Made by a program: the position numbers and the translations under genes. Under the pieces are notes generated by a model that saw only the letters and a program-made list of their open reading frames with translations, did no database searches and was not told the origin of the DNA. A stretch of DNA of 64,000 nt from Nelumbo lutea. Its lineage: Eukaryota > Streptophyta > Magnoliopsida > Proteales > Nelumbonaceae. The stretch is taken from contig JAKGHH010000003.1 of assembly GCA_022828595.1 (NCBI GenBank), positions 13,888,934-13,952,933 of the forward strand, in the 5' to 3' direction. Positions 12,267-25,600 of the stretch are shown here, in pieces (the stretch's first letter is position 1; each line of letters opens with the position of its first letter).

Positions 12267-12594
12267 GGGTTTGTTTGGCATGTCTTTCGGTGCAGTTTTT
12301 CGGTTGTTTACAAGTCAGCCCGACTGATTTTCAGTCTATTTTTGTTTGGTTCATGAAAGATCTAGCTGCCAAAAGTCAGAGTATTGGAAAGATGCGAAAA
12401 GCCCATTTTGGGCTGATTTTGAGAAATTCTAAATGAAGCTTTTTGTGTTTTTTATTTTATTCTGGCATGCACAGAAAGACATTTATCTGTCAAACTAGTT
12501 TTAAGCTGTTCAGATCTTCATGCAAAAATTCAATGAGTCTTGACTATTACAACTATCAGAAGATCTTTCCAAAAAGACATGCCAAACAGGCCCT
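12267..12594. mobile_element. hAT-like MITE, about 328 bp
   Basis: The left end contains GTTTGGCATGTCTTT (about 12272-12286). The right end contains its exact reverse complement, AAAGACATGCCAAAC, followed by AGGCCCT. The GGGCCTGTTTGGC-type end is typical of many plant hAT MITEs. It contains no transposase, and no clean 8-bp target duplication was found. Confidence 0.7.
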
Positions 12595-13801
12595 ACTTTT
12601 TAAAAAATGCTTCTGGATTTTCCAAGAATTCTTATCCTACTTATTATGTATTCGCTACATGCTTCGTTTGCTGTTTGGGTTGGATTGGACTTGGACGCAT
12701 ATAAACTGTCCCATGGCAAATCTCTGAAAGAGTCCCCGGACCTTCGTTGTCTATATATTAAGGTATCAAATTTTATAATTGGAAGTGAAGTCCTTAAAAC
12801 TATGTTATATTGATTTCATGCTCGTACTTTAGCCTGTCTATGTCTATTTGTTTCTATCCTGTCTATACGTATTCGAGCCGATTGGTAATTGAACTTGGGG
12901 TTTAAGAGAAACCGTCCAGATTGACGATACGGTTGGAAGACTAACCTTACCTGGGTAATAAAAAGGTGATCTTGTTCTGGGCAGGTAAGACTTTTTGGCT
13001 GTCGAGGTTGGTAAGAGGGATGATTCTATTTCCGCTGGACGGCCCACACGGAAAAATAGACATAATGTGACGATCACTTGCACGATATCTTTGGCATCAT
13101 TCCAATTTTTCAGCCATGAGCCAACTAACTAGCATGATGAATCAGGATGCGCTGAGTCCGGATCTGCTACCCACAAGATGTCCCAACTGGCTATCAACAT
13201 GATCGACATATATTTTTCGAGTTGGGACCATTATGTATGAAATGTGCAGTGTGATCATGTTATAAGTATGTCGAAATACAAGGATTTTAAAATCAGAATG
13301 GATACGGAACCTTTTGGGGACCAGTTCTTAGGTCAAATGGTTTGATAGTCCAGTTTGAATGGGTGATAACTGTTGTTTGGATTGACGGTTTAAGATTTGA
13401 GGGTTTAACTGCCCGGGCTAGTGGGTCATTGATTAAATCAACGGTTTTTTGTCAAAAAACGATTTTAGGATGAAATGGAATCGATTACCTAAGCGATTCT
13501 CAGGATTTCTGATCTGCCATCTGGTCCGGTTTGATTTTGAAAACCATGTTGACTCAAAGTTAAAGTCTTAAACCAAGTTTTTTTTATCCAACCATCTGAT
13601 CCAGTTTGGTCAGGTTTTTCCGATATAATTGCAATATAATGTTACTCTATTGGAGGGAGATTCAAAATTTCAATAATCTCTCATCCCTCTCTTGTATTTT
13701 GAGTTTTGTCTTTTTTTCTTCCCTTTCTTGAATGTATGGGAAGACTCTTTGTCCCACATTGCTTGGGATAGGAGTAGAGGTAGAGTATATCTATTGTTTT
13801 A
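12595..13801. other. Intergenic; nothing recognised
   Basis: Moderately AT-rich DNA without a credible coding exon, RNA gene or complete mobile element that I can identify. Confidence 0.4.
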
Positions 13802-13826
13802 CTCTCTCTCTCTCTCTCTCTCTCTA

Positions 13827-13863
<37 letters not shown>
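13802..13863. repeat. (TC)n-(TA)n compound microsatellite
   Basis: About 12 TC units, a short TCTA bridge and about 17 TA units. Confidence 0.95.
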
Positions 13864-13865
<2 letters not shown>

Positions 13866-13901
13866 GTAGGGACCTATAGGAGAAAAGCAATATCGATATC
13901 C

Positions 13902-13942
13902 CATGCATGTGAAGGGGGTTGGGGGTGTTTTTCACATGCATG
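13902..13942. repeat. Perfect 12-bp inverted repeat with G-rich loop
   Basis: CATGCATGTGAA at 13902-13913 is the exact reverse complement of TTCACATGCATG at 13931-13942. The 17-base loop is almost entirely G and T with two runs of five or more G. It carries no transposon-like end. Confidence 0.7.
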
Positions 13943-14577
13943 CACGCTACATCGAATTGGTTTTGCTTTTAACCGGATTAAACATTTGATTTTTAAATTC
14001 AAATTTATTTTTTAAATTATTTTCTTTTCTAGTCTGTGTCTCTTCCCCTTTATGTCTCTTTGAATAGGTGCACTGTTCTGAAGAGACATTTGTCTGAAAT
14101 GACACTTTTGTGTCCATTATAGTGATTGAAATTACTCAACACATTCAACAGTCTTCTTTTCTCTGTTTTTTCTGTCAATCTGAGCATTATTCTTTGTGGT
14201 TTGCAGAGGTCTGGTAATCGAGTGCACGCCTATTAGTAGCCTATGGATTGTTTTATCTTAACGAACAATTTGTGATCACCCGATTGCACCATAGGGGCAA
14301 ATGCAGTTTTAAGAAGCAAGAGTCAACCCTCCTTTCTGCAAATTCTCAATTTTACAATTCTGCAATGCTACACTCCACTCCTACAAGTTCTCAATTTGAA
14401 AAGTGATTACCTATAAATTTCATCATACCTTCTTTACTATTTTCAACATACTAGTCTCAAACCCAATATTAAGAATGAATTCAGATTTGCATCTCACATC
14501 AAACTCACACCACATCTCCACCGCACAAGAATAACAAATACAATAGATGTTTCTGATATATAATTAGGATGATACTG

Positions 14578-14682
14578 GATCTGTTCCTCGCACCTGGCGC
14601 CTCAAATGCACATCTTAAGGGAAATATTCCCAATGCATAGTGGATGTGCCTGTGAGGCGCCTATTCGTGACGAGCAGATCCC
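14578..14682. mobile_element. Palindromic mini-MITE, copy 1 (105 bp)
   Basis: The arms GGATCTG...GGCGCCTCA and TGAGGCGCC...CAGATCC are near-perfect reverse complements over about 28 bases each. Between them lies GGAAATATTCCCAATGCAT, related to the centres of similar elements at 38.3, 46.4 and 47.0 kb. It has no coding capacity. Confidence 0.65.
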
Positions 14683-16913
14683 GCTAAACAAATCCAAATT
14701 TTACAAAAAGTAACTCCACACTCGTCAGATATCAAATGTCATGTCAAACGAGGTGGAGGTAGTCAGAATTGCAATCTTCACTGTATGAAGTTTCTGCATT
14801 AACAGTCATTTTGAATCCCAACTTATTTTACACCAAGCTCTGACGAGAAACAGGTTGTTTTACAGCTTTGTTAATGTTAGGTAAGCGAACCAGTTCAGTC
14901 TTTATTAGGCCATGCGACCTGATGGGGTCAGAGTCAGAGTCAGCAAACCATGAAAAGTGAAACGAGCAAATTTTCACTTGGACACAACTCCAATTTCACA
15001 GTGAACACACTGAACCACTCACATTCACACAAATCTTTCGATATCTCTTCGGGGTACGTTAAAAGAGTTAAGTACCATAACGACATTAATCCAGCAAATG
15101 GACGACTGAGTCATGGGGTGGAGGTGCAATTGCACTTGCGTGGACAGGGCCCCACCCCACACCACTTGACTCTCTCATACACTCATGGAGGACACCCACG
15201 CACACGCTTTACTAATCTATCCAATTCCTATATTTAATTTGTTTTCATCTCCTTGGATCCGCATATGCAAGTGGAACATCCCTGATGCTGCTCAGTGGGG
15301 TCCCCTCTGCTGACGACCGTCTGATTTGAACAAGTGGTGGTACACGTCAGTACACTTATTCCAATCCGAAAGCTGTCAGACTGGGACTCGTCCAATCATT
15401 GTCATGTACAAAAAGGTAGCCCCTATGCTTTTGTTATCTCATCTCCATTAACAAGTGTTTTGAGTTGAGCATCCACAGTGAGACACTACTGTGTTGAGAG
15501 ATTTTAATAGAGACCCACTTGACAGTGCCAGACGAAAAGGAGGAGATCAGAACCACCACGTCGCCATGAAAGCATGAAAGTTGAAACATCTCCATACAGT
15601 AATTAACTTATCAAGCTATTATTCCTCCCCAGAGCCTGATCGACCAGATCCCATAATCTTAAACCGTCTGATCTTCAGAAGGGGTCAACACAGATACGTT
15701 TAGTCCAGAGGAAAAGGTCAATATATCAGATGGTCTGTTAGTCACTCCGTCTCATCTGGCCTCGACCCTCGGGAAGAACCTTTGCTTTGTGGAATTGTGG
15801 AATTGTGGAATTGTGGGGGAGGGGAGGTGGGGTCCTTTGACTCCTTTCATTAATTTGTGCTCTGTTCTACTTCTACCTGCCCATTTCCTTTGGATTTTTC
15901 AAACTTTTGCTGTTTTCCACTGACTGTTCTCTAATATAGGAACCAACCACTCCCAGTTTCAATTTCCTAAGTCGCGTGTCATTCTCTATGAATAGAATTC
16001 CCAGAAAACTAGAAAGAAGGAAAGGAAGCAGCTCGTGGAGTCTTGCAAGAAAGAACTACCTGAGAAGATTCGTTTATTGGATTTCATTTACCCACGCAAG
16101 AAAACGAACAAATGGTGTTGTATTAAACGAAAAATAAAAAGGAGAAAAGGAAGACAAAGGAAGAGACACTGCAAGAGAAAAGGTTTGCCAAATGATGTAC
16201 AAGACGAGAAAGCAAAAGTGGGAATCACAATTTAAAGGTAAGCATAAATCCTCCCTACAGATCTATCAAAAAGAATTTCCCCCAAAAAAGAATCCAGTCC
16301 AATAAGACCAAATACCCAATCCATTGGGCCGCAGGCCCACAACCACCATCTTCACTTGTGAGTTGTGACCTGTCATTAAATATCTTTTAATTCCTGTATC
16401 ACAAATTCACAATTGCAGAGTTTGGGGTCAGGGCCCCGCCAACCACCCTTTTTTGATGGGTTTACTTGCTGTAATGAGGCCCACTTTAAGGGTGTATTGA
16501 TAATCTATACACAATATAATAATATTCATGAAATGAGAAAAAGATCATGATTGTTGATTAATCACTGAAATCTAAGTGGGTTTGGTCTAAAGAAATGTTC
16601 TACACTTCTACTTAAGCGGGGAAACCGTTTTACAAGTACAGCTAATCTAATGTTTGTCCTCAGCAATCCATAACAGTTTTATTGGAACCTATTATTGTCA
16701 TATGATCTCATCTTCTTCTATTATTACTACTGATTACTGTACTATTTATTTTTCTTTGCTTTTAGATTAAATAGGTATCTTTTTTTTTTCTTTTTGATAT
16801 TGATTACTCGCTTTTACCCTCATATGGACTTTAATTCAATTTTCTTTGACTTCCTACTCACCCTTTACTTGTCGTGAATTGCAGTCACACATCTCTCAAT
16901 ACATAATAGAGAT
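14683..16913. other. Intergenic; no gene called
   Basis: It contains short repeats such as three copies of GTGGAATT at about 15790-15813, and a 66-codon basic open frame at 16035-16235 that I do not recognise. No splice structure or family signature supports a gene. Confidence 0.35.
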
Positions 16914-17404
16914 TAGAGGTGTAAAACGGACCATGTCGGGCTGATATGGCCCAGCCCGCAGGCTATCTCAGGTCGTGCCACCCTCCCCTAGGATAACTTG
17001 GGGGTCAGCCCGACATGGCCCATGCCCAAGCCTGTGTGAGCCCATGTCATGCCATGGATTGGGCCAAAATTATTTATTTAAAAAATTAAAAAAATTTTAA
17101 AATTTTAATTTTATATGAATTTTGGTCTATACAATAATTAAATAAATTAGTATCATAAAATTGAAAATAATTATTTATTTTAATATATTATATACTATAT
17201 TATTATATAATTATTATTCATATAATATATTATATCATATATATAAAAAATATAAACATATTATATATAAATAATATATATGGGTCATGCTACAGGCCAT
17301 GAACCATACGGCCCGCTCGATCATATCATGCCAGCCTGGCCCACGTGCCACCAAGCCAAGCCATGCTAGACTGTGCGGGCAGCATAGCTCCATTTACACC
17401 TCTA
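16914..17404. mobile_element. Non-autonomous hAT-like element, 491 bp, with perfect 8-bp TSD
   Basis: The inverted ends are TAGAGGTGTAAA (16914-16925) and TTTACACCTCTA (17393-17404), perfect over 12 bases. The flanking ATAGAGAT occurs at 16906-16913 and at 17405-17412, an exact 8-bp target duplication, the hAT hallmark. The ends are GC-rich (GGGCTGATATGGCCC-like) and the middle is almost pure A/T. No transposase frame is present, so it must be moved by another element. Confidence 0.85.
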
Positions 17405-17412
17405 ATAGAGAT

Positions 17413-19681
17413 GTGTAACTACAATTCATAAGAGGCAGAGTGAGTAAGAAAAGTGAGTAGAAAATCCTGTTTATTTACATAATATAGCACTTTTGCTAGC
17501 AACATTAATAACTCTTATAAAAAATAAAAATGGTGAGACCCAACCGAATTCCAAACCACATCTCATTTGGGACTACCCGTGCCGATCAAATTACCACTCT
17601 ATTGTCAATTTATTTTCTTCATTGATTGCAAAGGTTTTTCTGCTTTTCTTGACAAAGAATGAGAGAGAGGGGGGATAGGGGATTTGTGTTGCGGCAAAAA
17701 GAAAAAACAAAAAAAAAAAAGGAAAAAAAAAAGCGGGGCGACAAGGAATATTCGGCTTTTCGACTTTTGATTGTTACTTTTGTAAGCTGATTTCTTTCTA
17801 ATTCTGGGAACCGTAAGAAAGAAAAGAAAATTCTTTCCAACTCGATAGATTCGTCTTTCTTTGCCACGCCCCGTAAAAATTAAACTTTGATTGTACGGTA
17901 CTCAGTCCGGGTCTCTACTTTTCAAAAGAAATTTAAGGAAAAAAAAAAAAGAAGATGATAAAGCCACTAGGTGGCATCTTTGATTCTTGATCCGACCCGT
18001 CACTCATCTCTTTATGGCTTTACCTTTTGATTCCCCCATCTTTTTCAGTGGCGATCGCCGATTGGGAATGAACAAATGGGACATTGGGCCATTGGACTAT
18101 GGACGGGTCAAAAAAAGCCTACCAGGTTGGGTTTGAATTTTGATTATTGATTAGTCTGTTGGTCGGATCAAATCTTCCAAAAAGAAAGGACCCGACCCGA
18201 GTGTATAATGATACTTCAACATTATACAGGAAAATTACTCACTAAGGCCCTGTTTGTTTGTCATTGTCTTAGTTACCATACTCTACCCTTATCCGCAATC
18301 TTTGATGTCATGTGTTGGAATCTGATTCCTCACTTTGTATAGTCACGTCTCCATTTGGCAACAAAAGTGGAACAAATAAAATGCTCCCTCTTGTAATGAG
18401 AATTTGAATATGATTTCAAATAGGATTGAATCTATAATTGTGCTGTATTCACTATTCATCATAGATGTGTTGATCTATTAATCATGGTTTTGAAAACTGG
18501 ATCACACTTGACGGTCGGACAATTGACCCAGAAATGCTCATGGTTCTGGGTCTAGTTTTGAACCCTGAACCCCAAAAAGATGTCTGTCAGGATTGGATCA
18601 GGTGGTCGGATTTTTTTGACCCGGGCACTAGTGATCAAAGTGGTTTCATTTCTGCTCCATATTTTAAAACCATACTATCAATCAGATTGGACTTAAAAAG
18701 AAAACTTTGCATTATCAAGGCAACATGAATGCATCCAAATCATAAATATGTAGAATTTGTGAACAATATAAGGAGTTCCACTTAAATAGATCATATCGAA
18801 TTCCCACTTAGAAAAAGAAGGGATAAGTTAGAATAGAGTGGGTCCCACTCTAACTCTCAAATTGTTCAATTTCTTAATTCAAGTTGCAAAGTTACCTCGG
18901 TGATCCAATAAAAAATCAAATATAATATTTAGTTTCCTAACTCAAATTGAAAAAATAAAAAAACAGCCTAAGTGCTTCACTACGTCACTTAGCGAGTCTC
19001 AACTCTCGAATAAAATACCTAGGTATAAGTTTCCATAGTGAGTATGGATGTGTAAATAATAAAATTGTGTGCTTCATGGTAAATTGTATTCTCCTGATTT
19101 AAATTACAAAGTTAAGTCATATTCTTTAAAGACAAATCAAATTTAATTTAGTTTCCTAAGTCAGGTAAAGTGCATAACATAATTGGTGTGGGTGTCATTC
19201 TTTTAGATTTAGACAATTGGATTGTTTAATTTGAAAATAACCCTAATATATAGTCACACAAATCAAATAAAAATAAATCCAGCCTAAATGTTCTTCAACT
19301 TTCGAAGTGAATGTAATTTTCAAATAAATTGAAGAGACCAGAAGTGCTAGAAGTAAACAAACAAAAAAATAAAAAATAAAAAGCGTGGGCTGAAGTAGTA
19401 AGAAATGATTTAAGCATTTATAACTTAACAATATGGGTATGGCAATAAACATAACAGAATAGGAAAACAGGATTAAATGTAGCTGACCTCATATGCTTGG
19501 GATAAGGTTTGGAGGATGATGATGAAAGATGGTGATTTAGTTTTTAGTTTCAACTTCAAGAACCTTATGGATAACTTTAATTATATTTTTACAAGGCCAA
19601 ATGGTAGAGTGACAAAATTTTTAGCTAGAAATGTGTATAGGTCCCCTGTCATATCTCTATTTGCATATCTAAGTAAAAAGT
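17413..19681. other. Intergenic; no gene called
   Basis: It includes a purine-rich A/G tract at about 17690-17735 and a GGCCCTGTTTG-type hAT end at about 18246 without a partner that I can find. No coding exon is recognised. Confidence 0.35.
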
Positions 19682-20136
19682 AGGGTAAATTATAGATACG
19701 TACCATGTATGTACATTGGACGAAGTGATACTTAAGGGCTTAAATTTTAAAAAATATATACTTAAGTCCAATTCTACTAAAACCAATGTTACATTGAGGG
19801 TTAAAATTATAAAATTTCCTACAGTCAGATTTTCTTTTTTATTTTTACTGTTTCATTGTTCCATTCAAATGCTTTTATTATTTGTTGAAAAGAAGTATAT
19901 AAATGGTTTCACATAAAAAAAAAAAGAGTAAAATAAAAGTTCAATGAGCAAAAGATAATCTAAACATGTTTTTTTTTTTTTGAAATTTTGCCCTCATTGT
20001 AACATCGATATTTTAATAAAGTTGGATTGAGTGTATATTTCTAAAAGTTCAGGGTACTAAAATGTATCACTAGAAAGTCCAAGCCCTTAAGTGTCACTAC
20101 CCCCAAAATACAAGATACCTATTTCCAATTTACCCT
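19682..20136. mobile_element. Foldback MITE with long inverted arms (455 bp)
   Basis: The ends AGGGTAAATT and AATTTACCCT are exact inverted repeats. The arms stay imperfectly complementary for about 180 bases: CTTAAGGGCTT and GTTACATTGAGGG on the left answer AAGCCCTTAAG and CCCTCATTGTAAC on the right. No coding sequence is present. Confidence 0.65.
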
Positions 20137-20479
20137 TAAAATATTTTAATAACCTTTATATTCAAATGCCTTTTATAAATGGAAAGTGAGAAAAAGACAA
20201 CCCATCTAAACTCACTATATTTAAATATTAGGGTATTCAAGATTTAAAATAAACCAATATTTATATTAGAAACAATACTTATATGCCTTATTGTAACATA
20301 ATATTGTTTTTAATGAGTTATTCTTTAATATATGCTTTTTAAGAAAAAATATTATATATTCCATATTTAGTATGGAGCTAATCGTAATCTCTTAAGAGTT
20401 GCATCAATTCTTTAAGGAACAAAATCATCTTTTAACATATATGCCTTGTAGAACTCGATTAACCTAGTTTTTGAAATTA

Positions 20480-20587
20480 AGGCTTAGCTTGGAATGAGTC
20501 CAAATACAAATGTGTAGAGTGTAAAACCTTGTATTTTGTATTATTTTGTATGTATTTGCACTGTACATATTTGTATTTGTTAGGAAT
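20480..20587. mobile_element. Short MITE of the CTCAGTTTGGAAGGAGT family, degraded copy
   Basis: GGCTTAGCTTGGAATGAGTCCAAA followed by repeated TACAAA/TTTGTA motifs resembles the better copies at 38601-38722 and 45250-45341. The right end has been lost at the neighbouring TAGGAATGGCAATGGGG repeat. Confidence 0.4.
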
Positions 20588-20990
20588 GGCAATGGGGCAG
20601 GGCAGGGCAGGGCAAGGATAGGGAGCCACTTCTATCCCCATCCCCATTGGTAAGGACAGGGTTATCGCCATCCCTATCCCCATATGGATCTCTACTCTCC
20701 ATGATTTTTTTATATGATGTCTATTTTTAAAATTTTTATTTTATTTAAAAGATTAAAAATAAAATAATTAAATTTTACAATCCTAGTAAAAAAAGATCCA
20801 AATATATTTAAGCATATTTAATCATATTTAAAAAATATTAATATGCATAGATACATACACAGACATATATAAGCGCCTAGGGGTGGGGATCGGGGGGCTT
20901 GCAGAGATGAAAATTTCTTATTCCTCATTCCTATAGGGAAAAAATCATCCCCATCCTGCCCCTATAAGTGGGATGGTAAGGCTAAGTGTG
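20587..20990. repeat. hAT-like element fragment starting TAGGAATGGCAA
   Basis: A left end of the TAGG-nnTGGCAA type is followed by a G-rich repeat, an AT-rich middle and a C-rich stretch (CCCCATCCTGCCCC). This is the layout of the complete elements at 16.9 and 35.4 kb, but no matching right terminus is found. Confidence 0.35.
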
Positions 20991-22505
20991 GTGGTCTCCT
21001 CAAAGGACAAAGAAAGGTCGAAATGTTGTTTGTGTAGTAAAGGTAAACAAGGGTCTCAAAGTAGGTAGAATCGTGTATTGATCACGGTTTATTCATCTTT
21101 TTCATAAGGGGAGACTTAAGGCCTTGAAGGGAAGGAGCCAAAAGGGGTTTGATTTCTATTTGGAAAGAAGATATTTGATTCGGTGTCAGTTGTCAGGAGG
21201 ATATTGCAGGGGGTTCGCCACATGTTGCGAGAGATCTTCTTAGGATGAACTTTTCTTTTGTCCAATGATTCTCATGATGCACGTGCGATACTTTCCCTTA
21301 TGAGTCTCTTGTATTGACATGACACAGATGATGTCAAAGCTAATTTGACGTGTTTCGCTTCATTTGTTGGGTGTCTTATCATGAGTGGCTTTGGCTTGCT
21401 TAAATCGTGCGGTGGTTCTTTAGTCTATCGTAGGTCCACAATGGTTTTGATTTCATCACAAACCTATGATGGATTATGGACTCATTGCAGCCCCTTGGTG
21501 GCTTTCGTGTCGTCATAGGCATTTATGTCATTTTGGTTTGATGCCTTCATCGCAATCATAGACATAGGGAACCACATGTACTTACAACCCCCAATTGGGA
21601 TGAATTGCTTGGGGATTGAGGAAATGAGAGAAAATTGCCATTCCTATTTTTTTTATACTTTTTTCCAAACTAAGCCCTTCTTTTGTACCACTTATTTTAT
21701 TTAAATAAGTAATTAAAATAAGTGGTGGAACCACACATCAAGTGGTACATAAACACTTATTCATGTTGGGTGGAAAATGAGTGAATGACGAATGGTGTTT
21801 ATTTTCAAAACATGTACTTAAAATAAAAAACAACCCAGGGACTACTTATTTTAAGAGCTTATTCAATAAGCACTTATTCCAAATTTTGGGACAAAACTGT
21901 CCCCATCATTTTTTTTTTCAAAAATCCCATCGAGTGCCCCTGATTTAGAGACTTCATTTGAGTACGAATCAAGTGCTGACAACAAGCGACTTGGCTCAGA
22001 AATCGTTCCATGCAAATGCATGAATCTCCCATATTTTTCTCCATTATTTTTTTGTAAGCTTCATTTTGTGCAACTCTTCATGCTTATAATTTTCATTTCC
22101 ACAAATATAAGTAATTATTGGTTAAGCAGCTCACCAACACCTTAACTTAAATGAGTACTTAAAATAAGTCTAAGTGGTTTGGAAAAGGACTTCCCGAACA
22201 TTAATAAATACTTATTAAAATAAGTAATTATTTCTCAAACTAATTATTTGCCAAATATAACCTAAGTCTAAATAGGTTTTTTTATTTATTTTTAAGTGTA
22301 GGGATGGTTAAACTAGAAAAAAGGAAAAAAAGGGAATGGGCTTACTAGTCAGCTGGTTGTTAAGCAAGCTTTATTACATGGCACAAGAATATTAAACATG
22401 GCAACATTTTCTTGGTAGGAAAATGGACTATACAACACTGGATAACTTTCCCCTCAAACTATTGTGAATTGTGAAAGGTGGAAGGTGGAACACGATCCGA
22501 GTTCG
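20991..22505. other. Intergenic; scattered AT-rich repeats
   Basis: Repeated AATAAGTACTTA-like words between 21.7 and 22.25 kb suggest decayed MITEs, but no boundaries can be placed. No gene is seen. Confidence 0.3.
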
Positions 22506-22528
22506 GATCAGGCGATTAGCTACCAACT

Positions 22529-22613
22529 CAATTTCAGCAACGCCCCAACAAGCCATTGCAGCCGCACTGCAATGGCCTATAGGGACAGTGTTGAGAGCAT
22601 TTTGTTGGTAGCA
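22529..22613. repeat. Imperfect palindrome
   Basis: GCCATTGCAG (22552-22561) and CTGCAATGGC (22567-22576) pair perfectly. Farther out GCTACCAAC on the left pairs with GTTGGTAGC on the right. Both strands therefore show mirror-like open frames that do not represent genes. Confidence 0.5.
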
Positions 22614-25600
22614 AATACCTACCCACTCGATCATAGGTCCTTGTTACAATCAGTTAGATACTTTACTTGAAAGTTAGTGCACCTTCCAACATATTTGAGT
22701 CCCAATCTCCTACCAACATCTTACCCACAATACACTGCAGTTACATTCAGTATATTGCCATTCATAAAAATGTTTCCAACGTGCAGTCCTAGTGTTTCGT
22801 GGGTAACGGATTTTGGCTCATTTGCGCCAAATTTGGGCAGGAATTGCCTTTTTCCCAACATTTTTTTGGGTAAAAAATTTGAACCCAAAAACATTGTCAT
22901 ATGTTCAACCATGTGTAATTGTTACATATAATAGAAGAATTATGATGACTAATTGTGTGGCAGGTGTATCTGCACACATAAGAGGACAGAGATGAATATA
23001 ATAGGGAAAGGAAAAAAAATGTTGTGTGTGTCAATGGAGCTGGTTAAGCAATCAATCTGTCTTACCCTTTATTGAGAAAAGTTTGGCCAATCGGACCAAT
23101 TTGATAGTCGGGTTGGAGAGTTCTCCATAAATCAACCAATCATTAGTGAAAATCAGTTAACTCAGGTTATATCAATTTGGTTAGTCAATTCAAAGACAAC
23201 CCAAGACTAATTTGTTAAACTAGAATACATGGTTTGATTGGATAAAAAATTAAAATCAACAAAGTTAATTAATAATTGCAGCGATATTATTAAAAACTAA
23301 TCTTAAAAAATTAAATTTAAAATATAAAATATGATGATACTATTCTCACTTTTTATATTAAAAAATTAAAATTTAAATATAAAATATGATGATACTATTC
23401 TCACTTTTTATATTAAAAATTTAAATTTTAAATATAAAATATTAATACATATCTATAGTCGAGTCTTGATTGATTTTAGTTGATTTACACATAATCAAAC
23501 CAAAACCGAATCGACTTCCCAAATTAACATAAAGCCATGTAACTTCTGAAACTGTTGTGGTTTCTCTAAAACCGTTCCCTCTTTCTCTGTTTAGAGAGAG
23601 CTTCCCTCTCGAGTTTCTCGAGGTTTTCTCAATATCTCTATTCGGCGTCTGCTTTCCATCCTAGAAATTTCTTTTGGGGTGGCTCCCTTCGAGGAGTCCC
23701 CTTTCCATTATCCTCTCTTTTCTTTTCTTGTTTTTTTTTTCCTCTTTTTGTCGTTTATTTCCTTCCCTCTTCCCGTGCTTTCATTCTTTGTTCTTCTTCC
23801 CATCTGGTTCTCTCCTTTCTGTTCTTCCTCCCATCTATTTCCGTCGCCTTTTCCATTTGGTTTTCTCCATTATTCGCCTCTTTTTGTGTTTTTTTTTCTT
23901 TTTGTTTTGATAAGGGGGTTACTTTCTCTTTGATCTTGTATTGAGCATTCGATACTGGTGGATGTTGTTTTACGTTTGACCATCCATGATTCAATTCATT
24001 CATGGTTCTCTGGTAGATGCACTTCATGTCAGATTCGTTTGCAATTCTCCAATGGATGCAATTATGGAAGGCAATTCCAATGTTTGGTAGCAGTTGTAAT
24101 GTTCAGGGCTCTGCCGTCTTTTGCGGATCTACCCCAACTATACTATTACCGTCTCTTTGAAGTCTCTTTTGGAACCTCTCTTTGTCACTTCTCTCACTTG
24201 GTGGATTGGAGTTGTGCTTATCTACTTATGTTGGTGATTTTAAATTCACCTTTGTTTGATTGCAAAAGTTCATTATGTTTTCATTGGTCTTATTTGGCAA
24301 TTCTTTATAGTTGTATCAATTTCTTGAATGAATGAAACATGCTTTAAGTTTTTAAAAAGGGGTTTTTATGATTCGATCCACCTTAGAAAATCATAATTCC
24401 ACCTAAGGATGGACTGAATCCTAATGCCAAATTCATGTGCAGGGTGTGATTGATATGGGGCTTAGGAAGGGGCTGCAAAAAAGATTTATGAAAGGGAGTG
24501 CAGTCCAAAAATCCCTTAAGAAAGTTAATATAATGCATGAACAAAAACTAACAGAAAATAGTTAAAAACCAACAACTCACGTCTAATTAGATCGGGTTGG
24601 TAGAATCGGTGTTTATGAACAGCCATAAATTTGGTATTAGTCATGTCAACTGGTAATGACCTCATGGGTTGGAGATCTGGTATATGCCATGAATTTTATA
24701 TATTTAAATATTAAGCGTTTTAATCCTTCATTTTATATTAATTTAATTATTTCTTAATTAATACTTCACATATTTTGTATCGCATCCGGTCCATTCATGG
24801 CCGGGGCAGGTTCAGGGCATCAAGTTGGATCGGGTCTGCTTTAAAGCTCATCCATACCGAACCCACCCGTTGTCATCCGAATCTTTACTTAACATTAGGA
24901 ATGCACTCATATAAAAAATTGGGAAGTGCCCAAATCACTTTCCTAAATTAATTTTGCCTTTTACCTTCTTAAGGTAAAGTCTCCCTTCTTCTTGTAGAAG
25001 GAGAAACCCAAAATCCTAGCAAAAAAAGTCGGAAAAAAATATTCCCTACTTTACCGTGAAAAGCGTAAACGGATGCCCAAAAAGCAGAATTTATATTTTC
25101 ACTGTGGAAAAAAAAATCTAATTTAATTCCACCAAAATCTTGTCCTTTTTGGTAAAATTCTTTCTCCCACATGGGCCATGTGCCCCCCACCATACATTTG
25201 TTCCATAATTAGAACAACGAGGATATGTAATATGTTATTTGTTTTTACTAGGAACGATTACATGTAACGCAGCCCACGGTACTATCATAGTCATCTGTTT
25301 TGAAATACAAGGACTACTACAAGACAAACATACATTCACCGAACGGTGATCCTAAGTGGTGAATACATACCTATTTATTTGATTAATTGAATAAATAAAT
25401 AAAAAATAAATATAAAGGCTATTTTGGGAAGACCGAATACGGTTGTTGGACTCGGACCAGTGGTCGAGTCAGCGTGAACTACCGCGACAGGTGTCAAACA
25501 TAGAGCGAAGAATTAGGAGTAAATATAGACCGATGCGAAGATCCGAATGGCCGAAGACAAAAGACCCGGAAATAAAGAAAGAAAGAAAGAAGGAAGAGTC

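Noticed and set aside
16035..16235. 66-codon Lys/Arg-rich frame
   Set aside because: Composition comes from an A/G-rich tract; no start context, splice sites or homology known to me.
22428..22670. Overlapping frames on both strands with similar peptides
   Set aside because: An imperfect palindrome produces mirror-image frames; no gene.
23674..23933. Phe/Ser/Leu-rich frames resembling membrane segments
   Set aside because: Low-complexity pyrimidine tract; hydrophobicity is a by-product of T-rich codons.
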